Positions 52,005-58,778 of a stretch of DNA of 64,000 bases are shown here, one piece after another. A program made the translations under genes and the position numbers. Positions within the stretch are counted from its first letter, which is position 1; the number at the start of each line of letters is the position of its first letter. The notes under the pieces were generated by a model, which did not search any database, was not told the origin of the DNA, and saw nothing but the letters and a program-made list of their open reading frames with translations. Source of the DNA: UBA2030 sp049969475 (GTDB lineage Bacteria; Bacteroidota; Bacteroidia; Bacteroidales; TTA-H9); contig JBMFOU010000014.1 of assembly GCA_049969475.1 (NCBI GenBank), forward strand, positions 1 through 64,000, given 5' to 3'.

Positions 52005-55000
52005 ATGAGAAATACATTTCGAATAATTGTTTTGTCGTTTTTCTTTTTGTTGCTGGCAGGTTCTTTCAACCTTTCGGCCCAGGTAGGGCATTTAGTAAAG
52101 TATTACTCAGCAATTGATAGCGTTCTGGTAAATCCAGAAAGAGGTTTTTTTCACTTTACCTCCGTCAGATCCTCCAAAAGCTATAATGCACTCGAAGCCG
52201 ATAAGCTGCAGGCCTTTCGAAATGAAGGAATAACCCTCATCTTTCGCAATTATATACTCGACGGTCATGTGAGCGATTATCTGTCTTCGGCCTTCCTCTC
52301 TGGTATGGAAAAGGATTTTGGTTTGCTACGCCAGTACGGGCTCAAGGCTGTTATCCGCTTCTGCTACACCGAAAAATCTACGCCACCATACGGCGATGCT
52401 ACGTTGGACTGGATGCTAATACACATCCAGCAGTTGGAACCTATCCTGCGAAAAAATAGTGATGTCATTCTTGTCCTACAGGCAGGTTTCATAGGAGCCT
52501 GGGGCGAATGGTACTATACCGACCATTTTGCCTCCTCGCCCGGTGTCATTTTGCCCCAGCATTGGGAAATGCGCAAGCAACTGGTTAGTGCTCTCCTAAA
52601 TGCCCTTCCAGAGTACAGGCAGGTGGAGCTTCGGACCCCAGTATATAAATGGAAAATAGTAGACAATGACACAACCCCTGTGAGTCTCGAAATTGCCTTT
52701 ACAGGTGTCCCAAAAGCCCGCCTGGGGCATCATAACGACTGTTTCCTAGCCAGCCCCGATGACGTAGGTACCTATCAGAATATCCCCGTAGAAAAAAAAT
52801 ACCTCGAACGCGACTCCCGTTTCACCATGGTTACCGGTGAAACCTGTGGTGTTTGTTCCCCTTGCTCCGACTGCGACAATACATTGCAGGAAATGGCCCG
52901 TTTTCACTGGACAGCGATTAATTTAGATTATCATCCTTCTGTGATCTCCGGATGGAAAACTCAGGGTTGTTTCGAAACAATAAATAATAAATTGGGATAC
53001 CGCTATCGCATGATTGCTTCCCGCATTCAACAGCAAGCTAAACCCGGCGGTGCTTTTCATCTGGAACTCAAGCTTATTAATGAAGGATTTAGCAACCCTG
53101 TCAATCCAAGAAATGCCTATTTTGTGCTGAAAAACAGTGGCACCGGTCAAACTTTCCGGGTCAAAATCCCCGGCGACTTGCGGTTATGGCCCCTCCACGA
53201 TACCATTCGGCTCGATATTACTGCCGGGCTTCCTTCCCAAATGTCCGTGGGTAACTACGAGGTCTTCTTCGAAATGCCTGATTTTGACCTCAGCCTTTCC
53301 CAAAATCCACTCTTTTCTATCCGCACTGCTAACAAAGATACTTGGAGAGCCGCCTCGGGTCTTAATTCCTTGCTAACTGAGGTTGAAATTGTTAATGATT
53401 CCTCACTCCCCGGGTACGCTGGGAACTTGTTCTTTGTAGGCTCCGCCTTGCGTGTTCCTACCGACCTTCGTTTTAAAGCTGATGGCCTGCCGCTCGAGTG
53501 GGATTCTATAAGTACACTGGGCTCTATTGCCTCACCTCACACACAGGCCAAAGCCTTTTTTGATAACGATACCTTATTTCTCTTCGTGGGTGGAGCTGAG
53601 CCATTAAGTAGTGTTCAGATTTTTATTGATGTTGATAGGAATCCTGCAACCGGTTATCCGGCCTGGCCCTGGACCAACAATGGGGCAGATTTGTTTTTTG
53701 AAAACGGTCTGCTTTATAGTCATCAAGGCATTCCTGGTACCTGGAATTGGGCTCTTTTAGGACCGGTTTCCTGGCTTATAAGCGACACCCTTTGTGAAGT
53801 GGCTATTCCTGCTTCATTGGCCGGTATTACCCCGGGCCAGCAAGTAGGCCTTGCCTTCATGCTCAATAATGCCTTTCCTCTTCCTTCATCAGGTCAACCC
53901 TTTCTTTCCACAACCTTTAATTTGAATGCTGTGCCCGATTTACGCTACGTACTGGGGCCCGGACAAATTACCCTTTATTGGCAAGCTGCCGGCGATGATA
54001 ATATCTCAACCATCGTTCAAAGGTCAGAGGGAAACGGGGGTTTTACGACTAGGGCCGTTCTTGGGGGAAACGTACCCGCCTTTACAGATAAAGGGCTTGA
54101 CTCCACCAAGGCGTATCGCTATGCAGTATATCGGGCCTCCTCCGATAATTTTTCCCAACGTAAAACAACGCCTTCGCTTCTGCCGAATCAGTCTGCCGAT
54201 GAGTTTATTTCCATGCGCTGCGATGGGTTCCAAGCTGATTGGAATATCATTGAACCCCAGGCTACTCTGCACGATATCCGTACTATGGCTGTTACCGTGG
54301 TAAATTATCTTGATTCATTGTATCTCTCTATCAGAGGATATGAACAACCCACACATGTTAAATTTTATTTCGATACTGACCTGGATGCTTCCACGGGTTT
54401 GCCTAATCTATTGACTCTGCAACCTGGCTGCGACCGCATGATTTCAGGCGATTCTCTATTTATAGCTCAGGGAAATAGTTGGACTTTTCTGAAAAAGATC
54501 AAACGCTCTTCATCAATAGGCTTTACTGAATGGGCTGTTAATCTCACTGATATGAATTTGGTGGATGTCCCCTCGGCGCGCTTTTCAGGTGTCATCAACC
54601 ATAATAAACCATTTCCAGACAAGGCTGTGTATGCCTGGTTTTACAAGTTCGTTCAACCTGGTATTCCTCAACATTTTGCCGTTAAAAACTCTCAAGCTAA
54701 TCCCAATTCAAAAATTATTCTTGAATGGAATACCCGCAATGATGCGGAAGGATATATCATTGAGCGCTCTGTAGATGATCTGGAGCATTTCAACCGTATA
54801 GCCAGACTCGCTCCAACCATATCCTATTATCATGATGTGAATGTGGATACCTCTCACCAATATTACTACAGAATTTTTGCATTTAATGGTCAGCAGCGCT
54901 CAGATTATTCTGCTATTCTCGGGGGCCGTCCGGGGCAGATTGCCGAGGGTATGGTGGAACATTCATTGCCTAAGGTTTTCTTTAATATTGCTCCCAATCC

Positions 55001-55229
55001 CGCAGAACGTGAATTTCGTGTCGCTCTTGAATGTCAGCAAAAAGCTGTAAATGCCAGATTAAAGTTGATGAATCCCAATGGGTACGTTGTAAGGGAGCTC
55101 CTTCTGGGTGAGGTAGGTGGAGAATTGGAACTAAAGATTTCTGTTGATGGATTGCCCAAAGGGGTTTATTTCTTACGCTTTGAGGCCACTAATTACAGCC
55201 CGGCAACCCTTAAAGTTGTTTTGAAGTAA
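52005..55229 (+). CDS. DUF4874/DUF4832 multidomain protein with T9SS sorting domain
   Basis: A 1074-residue secreted protein: signal peptide (about 1-26), DUF4874 then DUF4832 (about 35-330; VNPERGFFHFTS, IGAWGEWYYTDHF, HWTAINLDYHP; a TIM-barrel-like fold is suspected), a beta domain (about 340-450), a CBM9-like sandwich (about 475-645; FIDVDRNPATGY), a fibronectin-III-like unit (about 650-730), a second CBM9-like unit (about 735-880; FYFDTDLDASTG), another fibronectin-III-like unit (about 895-985) and a type IX C-terminal sorting domain (IAPNPAEREFRV to the end). A Cys-rich loop CGVCSPCSDC lies near 285. It is exported through T9SS to the surface. Catalytic activity is unknown; context suggests action on the same glycan as the SusC/D pair. 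Confidence 0.8.
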   Translation: MRNTFRIIVLSFFFLLLAGSFNLSAQVGHLVKYYSAIDSVLVNPERGFFHFTSVRSSKSYNALEADKLQAFRNEGITLIFRNYILDGHVSDYLSSAFLSGMEKDFGLLRQYGLKAVIRFCYTEKSTPPYGDATLDWMLIHIQQLEPILRKNSDVILVLQAGFIGAWGEWYYTDHFASSPGVILPQHWEMRKQLVSALLNALPEYRQVELRTPVYKWKIVDNDTTPVSLEIAFTGVPKARLGHHNDCFLASPDDVGTYQNIPVEKKYLERDSRFTMVTGETCGVCSPCSDCDNTLQEMARFHWTAINLDYHPSVISGWKTQGCFETINNKLGYRYRMIASRIQQQAKPGGAFHLELKLINEGFSNPVNPRNAYFVLKNSGTGQTFRVKIPGDLRLWPLHDTIRLDITAGLPSQMSVGNYEVFFEMPDFDLSLSQNPLFSIRTANKDTWRAASGLNSLLTEVEIVNDSSLPGYAGNLFFVGSALRVPTDLRFKADGLPLEWDSISTLGSIASPHTQAKAFFDNDTLFLFVGGAEPLSSVQIFIDVDRNPATGYPAWPWTNNGADLFFENGLLYSHQGIPGTWNWALLGPVSWLISDTLCEVAIPASLAGITPGQQVGLAFMLNNAFPLPSSGQPFLSTTFNLNAVPDLRYVLGPGQITLYWQAAGDDNISTIVQRSEGNGGFTTRAVLGGNVPAFTDKGLDSTKAYRYAVYRASSDNFSQRKTTPSLLPNQSADEFISMRCDGFQADWNIIEPQATLHDIRTMAVTVVNYLDSLYLSIRGYEQPTHVKFYFDTDLDASTGLPNLLTLQPGCDRMISGDSLFIAQGNSWTFLKKIKRSSSIGFTEWAVNLTDMNLVDVPSARFSGVINHNKPFPDKAVYAWFYKFVQPGIPQHFAVKNSQANPNSKIILEWNTRNDAEGYIIERSVDDLEHFNRIARLAPTISYYHDVNVDTSHQYYYRIFAFNGQQRSDYSAILGGRPGQIAEGMVEHSLPKVFFNIAPNPAEREFRVALECQQKAVNARLKLMNPNGYVVRELLLGEVGGELELKISVDGLPKGVYFLRFEATNYSPATLKVVLK

Positions 55230-55658
55230 TCAATTATCAGAGGTTCTGATTTTTCTTGCTACCCCATAACCCATCCATGCCATGGGTAGGTAGGCGATAG
55301 TTAAATCTACTACATCGAACCAGATTGGGGCGGGTATCATAGTTACATTTAAAACTCCACCCACAAGAAAGGTCAGTCCAACTATGAGAGATGGGAACAT
55401 ACGGATGGGCCTGGCCATGGTTCTTGCTGTAATAAATGATCCTACAAAAGTTCCCAGGGCGTGCGCAAGAAAAGGCATTAAAAAGTGAATAGGTTTAAGC
55501 AATGGCGTGGCCTCTCTGAGCCCTTCAGTCGTTGTCATATCAACCCCAGTAGGAGGGGAAATAACTTGGGGACCAATCATAACTATCGCCATGTTAACTA
55601 AACTTCCAACGATAACCCCTGCAATTACTGATAACGTGTTTTTTAATGCTGGCTTCAT
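55230..55658 (-). CDS. Small membrane protein of unknown function
   Basis: A 142-residue protein with four predicted membrane helices (about 7-30, 58-80, 86-108 and 113-133) and no motif I recognise. Its stop codon abuts that of the convergent gene at 52005. The upstream 180 nt are AT-rich, without a clear promoter box. Codon use does not differ visibly from the neighbours. Confidence 0.65.
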   Translation of the reverse strand: MKPALKNTLSVIAGVIVGSLVNMAIVMIGPQVISPPTGVDMTTTEGLREATPLLKPIHFLMPFLAHALGTFVGSFITARTMARPIRMFPSLIVGLTFLVGGVLNVTMIPAPIWFDVVDLTIAYLPMAWMGYGVARKIRTSDN

Positions 55659-55835
55659 GGTATGTTAAAAATTCGATCAGTGATTTATTGAGTTTTTGAG
55701 GTTATTTGAATGAGTTATTAATATTTTGGTATTGAATGAGATTGAATATTATCAATTGATTAATTAGTGAATAATTTCAGGAAATTGCCAAGTTTATTAA
55801 TCCATTATACCTCTCGGCAATCAAAAACTGGATAT

Positions 55836-55858
55836 AAAAAACGGAGAAAAAATCTCCG
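55836..55858 (-). terminator. Hairpin terminator reading toward lower coordinates
   Basis: On the minus strand CGGAGA, a 5-nt T loop, TCTCCG, then TTTTTT. It lies 179 nt beyond the stop of the FKBP gene and probably ends that transcript. Confidence 0.6.
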
Positions 55859-55867
55859 CTTTCTGTC

Positions 55868-55875
55868 TAATTTTG
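55868..55875 (+). promoter_or_regulatory. -7 box before the 50-residue reading frame
   Basis: TAATTTTG, 7 nt before the ATG at 55883. If active it would give a nearly leaderless transcript. Confidence 0.35.
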
Positions 55876-55882
55876 TGTAATC

Positions 55883-56035
55883 ATGGACAACGACCAGATT
55901 TCACGCATAGTAAAAATCATAGCTGCCTTTTTGATAATACTGGCTGTCGCTGTTGTGATTTATTTTATTATCAGCTTTATCTCCAGAGTTCCATCAGAAT
56001 GGGAACCCCGTACGCCAGATATTATCGGAGAATAG
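55883..56035 (+). CDS. Small single-helix membrane protein (50 residues)
   Basis: A short frame encoding MDNDQISRIVKIIAAF, then a long hydrophobic helix (about 9-33) and a polar tail ending SEWEPRTPDIIGE. It fits exactly between a TAATTTTG box and the stop codon of the convergent FKBP gene (1 nt apart), and reads as a sensible membrane peptide. No family is recognised. It is antisense to the 3' untranslated region of the FKBP transcript, so it could be fortuitous. Confidence 0.5.
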   Translation: MDNDQISRIVKIIAAFLIILAVAVVIYFIISFISRVPSEWEPRTPDIIGE

Positions 56036-56036
56036 G

Positions 56037-56540
56037 TCAGTGGTGATGTCCGTGGGGGCCGTGCACATGGCCATGTGCCAGTTCATCGGCCGTGGCATTG
56101 CGTACATCGAGAATGGTTCCTGTAAAGAAAAGGGTTTTACCAGCCAGTGGATGATTGAAATCCATCTTTACAGTATCGTTGCCAATGCGCATAACGCGGC
56201 CTTCGTAGCGGTTGCCTTGCTGGTCCATCATGGGAATAATATTGCCTTCGAATAGCATTTGTTCGCCTTCAGGGCTTTGACGGAAAATGTTGATATCAAG
56301 ATCCACGATCGATTCGGGGTCGAATTCGCCGTATCCTTGTTCGGGGGTTAGAGTAAATGAATAGGTCGAACCTTTTTCAAGGCCCATCAGATGTTCTTCA
56401 AATGCTGGCAACAGCTGACCGTTGCCGTAAATGAATTCAAGCGGATTTTCCTGATCTGCCACCTGGATGATTTCTCCTTCGGCATTGTCGGCCTTCAAAA
56501 TGTAGGTAAGGCTGACTACGGTGTCGTTTGCAATTTTCAT
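56037..56540 (-). CDS. FKBP-type peptidyl-prolyl isomerase, SlyD-like
   Basis: A 167-residue cytoplasmic prolyl isomerase of the SlyD group: LTYILKADNAEGEIIQVA, a typical LEFIYGNGQLLPAFEEHLMGLEKGSTYSFTLTPEQGYGEFDPE (about 30-75), the inserted flap domain and the return strand VKMDFNHPLAGKTLFFTGTILDV. The C-terminus HGHVHGPHGHHH is histidine-rich, as in SlyD metal-binding tails. There is no signal peptide. It is separated from sucC upstream by a terminator and so has its own, unrecognised, promoter. Confidence 0.93.
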   Translation of the reverse strand: MKIANDTVVSLTYILKADNAEGEIIQVADQENPLEFIYGNGQLLPAFEEHLMGLEKGSTYSFTLTPEQGYGEFDPESIVDLDINIFRQSPEGEQMLFEGNIIPMMDQQGNRYEGRVMRIGNDTVKMDFNHPLAGKTLFFTGTILDVRNATADELAHGHVHGPHGHHH

Positions 56541-56568
56541 GAGTAGATAAACAATTTAAAATGTGAAT

Positions 56569-56605
56569 AAAAAAACAGCAGGCAGCCGGTGCAAAACCCG
56601 CTGCC
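56569..56605 (-). terminator. Terminator of sucC
   Basis: On the minus strand GGCAGC(GGG), a short loop and (CCG)GCTGCC with one mismatch, followed by seven Ts, about 40 nt after the sucC stop. Confidence 0.75.
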
Positions 56606-56643
56606 CTGAGATTTCTGGATACTGAAACTTAAATATCAAAAAA

Positions 56644-57837
56644 TTAATTATTTAAAACCTTAGTAACGAGTTCAGCTGCATCCTTGAGCTGGACGGCCGA
56701 CATTACCCGGAGCCCGCTTTGATTGATGAGCTCCGCTCCTTCTTCGGCATTGGTTCCTTGCAAACGCACGATGATGGGTACCTTAATCTCGCCAATGTTT
56801 TTATAAGCGTCTACAATTCCCTGGGCCACCCGGTCGCAGCGTACGATTCCACCAAAAATATTAACGAGAATGGCTTTTACGTTGGGGTCTTTCAGAATAA
56901 TGCGGAAGGCCTGTTCCACGCGCTTTGCATCGGCTGTGCCTCCTACATCGAGAAAGTTGGCGGGTGATCCGCCTGACATTTTAATCATATCCATGGTAGC
57001 CATGGCCAAGCCTGCTCCATTGACCATACACCCTACGTTTCCATCGAGCTTAACATAGTTGAGTTTGTAGTTGCCGGCTTCCACTTCTGTGGGATCTTCT
57101 TCGTCGAGGTCGCGCATCTCAACAATCTCCGGATGACGGAAAAGGGCATTGTTGTCGATTACTACCTTGCTATCGGCAGCGAAAATCTTACCATCGGCTG
57201 CCTTTATCACCGGGTTGATTTCGAAAAGCGAGGCATCGCTTGCCATGTAAGCTTTGTAAAGGGCATCTACAAATTTTACCATGTATTTGAATGAATCACC
57301 CGATAGCCCCAGGTTAAACGCAATACGTCGGGCTTGAAAACCCTGTAAACCCACCCTGGGATCGATTTCTTCCGTAAATATTTGGTCTGGTGTTTCTTCT
57401 GCCACCGCCTCAATGTCCATTCCTCCGCGCGGCGAATACATAATCATATTGCGTCCCCGCTGGCGATTGAGCAGTACGCTCATATAAAACTCCAGCACAG
57501 GCTCAGGCCCCGGATAGTAAATGTTTTGCTCTATGAGAACTTTTTTAACCAGCTTTCCTTCCGGTGGAGTTTGCGGGGTACGAAGCATCATACCTATGAT
57601 TTGGCTTGCATAAAGCTCTACCTCTTCAAGGGTTTTGGCTATTTTGACACCTCCTCCCTTGCCACGGCCTCCTGCATGTATCTGGGCCTTAACTGCCCAT
57701 TTGTCTGTTCCGGTACGTTCTTTAAGCGTGCGAGCTGCTTCCACAGCCTCCTGAGCATTGTATGCCACTATACCTTCGGGTACAGATACTCCATATTTAC
57801 GAAGTATGGATTTACCCTGAAATTCGTGCAGATTCAT
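56644..57837 (-). CDS. sucC: Succinyl-CoA synthetase, beta subunit
   Basis: The beta (nucleotide-binding, ATP-grasp) subunit of succinyl-CoA synthetase, an enzyme of the citric-acid cycle and succinate metabolism. The 397-residue protein opens MNLHEFQGKSILRKYGV, and shows VKAQIHAGGRGKGGGVKIAKT near 47, LFEINPVIK near 200 and NIFGGIVRCDRVAQGIV near 321. Its partner sucD is not adjacent: the next gene upstream is on the other strand and a terminator follows. A TACCTTTG box lies at 57867-57874 on the minus strand. Confidence 0.96.
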   Translation of the reverse strand: MNLHEFQGKSILRKYGVSVPEGIVAYNAQEAVEAARTLKERTGTDKWAVKAQIHAGGRGKGGGVKIAKTLEEVELYASQIIGMMLRTPQTPPEGKLVKKVLIEQNIYYPGPEPVLEFYMSVLLNRQRGRNMIMYSPRGGMDIEAVAEETPDQIFTEEIDPRVGLQGFQARRIAFNLGLSGDSFKYMVKFVDALYKAYMASDASLFEINPVIKAADGKIFAADSKVVIDNNALFRHPEIVEMRDLDEEDPTEVEAGNYKLNYVKLDGNVGCMVNGAGLAMATMDMIKMSGGSPANFLDVGGTADAKRVEQAFRIILKDPNVKAILVNIFGGIVRCDRVAQGIVDAYKNIGEIKVPIIVRLQGTNAEEGAELINQSGLRVMSAVQLKDAAELVTKVLNN

Positions 57838-57866
57838 AGAATGAACGTAACTTTGTTTCGAATGGC

Positions 57867-57874
57867 CAAAGGTA
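57867..57874 (-). promoter_or_regulatory. -7 box for sucC
   Basis: TACCTTTG on the minus strand, 29 nt before the start codon. No TTG at 19-21 nt was found. Confidence 0.45.
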
Positions 57875-57964
57875 GGAATTCTTTTGTTATACTAACCACT
57901 CTGACCGCTCATTAGTTCACAGCGATAGGAGTTATATATCTAACTTTTTATTAGTTAGCTTGTT

Positions 57965-58459
57965 ATGAAAAAAACTTTCTTTATTTTTTGTCTTTCGTTG
58001 TTTGTTATAACATCCCGTGCCCAGAACCGAACAGAGTTAGGAGGAAATTTTGGGATTCAGTTCGGACGTCTTACCCTTATAGAAATTTCGCCACGGCTTG
58101 GTTATTGGTTTACCGACTACTTGGTAGGAGGCGTTGGCACCAGCCTCATATTTATGGACGATGACCGTGAAGGGGGATTTACAGGTTCCATTTACAGTGT
58201 TAGTATTTTTTCACGTCTTTATCCTGCTTACAATTACTACTTGCAGGGTGAATATGTAAAAGTGAACACCGCTCTACCTGCTGGTGGCGGGGTGGTTTAT
58301 AGAATTTGGTCAGAAGGGTTGCTTTTAGGTGTCGGCTATGTACAGCTTTTAGGTGGGAACTCATCTCTCAATGTTAGCTTACTTTGGGATGTTATTGGTC
58401 AGAAAAATTTTCCTTATAGCAATCCTATCATTAATGCAGGAATTGTCACCCGCTTTTAA
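57965..58459 (+). CDS. Small exported beta-barrel-like protein
   Basis: A 164-residue product with a signal peptide (about 1-19, ending SRAQ) and short amphipathic strands (ELGGNFGIQFGRLTLIEISPRLGYWFTDYLVGGVG; ending NAGIVTRF), as in small outer-membrane barrels. No family can be named with confidence. It stands alone between sucC and the tRNA gene. Confidence 0.65.
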   Translation: MKKTFFIFCLSLFVITSRAQNRTELGGNFGIQFGRLTLIEISPRLGYWFTDYLVGGVGTSLIFMDDDREGGFTGSIYSVSIFSRLYPAYNYYLQGEYVKVNTALPAGGGVVYRIWSEGLLLGVGYVQLLGGNSSLNVSLLWDVIGQKNFPYSNPIINAGIVTRF

Positions 58460-58510
58460 TGCGTTCTTTTAGGAAATTACTTAAGCATTTCTTTAAATGA
58501 TCCTGTTCCC

Positions 58511-58545
58511 AGGTTTTGAGTATGGATGGCATTTCCCCAAAACCT
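58511..58545. repeat. Inverted repeat downstream of the 57965 gene
   Basis: AGGTTTTG and CAAAACCT form an 8-bp stem over a 19-nt loop, without a T tract on either side. It may be a weak terminator. Confidence 0.35.
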
Positions 58546-58550
58546 CAAAA

Positions 58551-58582
58551 TAAAAGAAACCGCCCCGGTTTCCCGAAGCGGT
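58551..58582 (-). terminator. Terminator of the tRNA-Pro gene
   Basis: On the minus strand ACCGC...GCGGT (alternatively AAACCG/CGGTTT) is followed by TTTCTTTTATTTT, beginning 4 nt after the tRNA 3' end. Confidence 0.65.
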
Positions 58583-58585
58583 CCG

Positions 58586-58659
58586 TCGGAGTGGTGAGAC
58601 TCGAACTCACGACCTCTTGCACCCCATGCAAGCACGCTAGCCAACTGCGCCACACCCCG
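58586..58659 (-). tRNA. tRNA-Pro, anticodon GGG
   Basis: On the minus strand a 74-nt cloverleaf: acceptor CGGGGTG/CACTCCG (one G-U), D arm GCGC/GCGT, anticodon arm CTTGC-ATGGGGT-GCAAG with anticodon GGG, variable loop AGGTC and T arm GTGAG-TTCGAGT-CTCAC. The discriminator base is A, and CCA is not encoded. It reads codons CCC/CCU. Confidence 0.95.
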
Positions 58660-58699
58660 ATCCTTTAAAGAACGCTTTCTTTTCTTGCGAAAGCGGGTG

Positions 58700-58731
58700 C
58701 AAAGTTAAAAACTTTTTATCATTGCATGCAA
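58700..58731 (-). promoter_or_regulatory. Promoter of tRNA-Pro
   Basis: On the minus strand TTG (58731-58729), 21 nt, TAACTTTG (58707-58700), about 40 nt before the mature 5' end. Confidence 0.6.
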
Positions 58732-58778
58732 GCCCATTTTAGAAAAAATTCCTACTTGTTCTCCGTTGTATCTCAACT

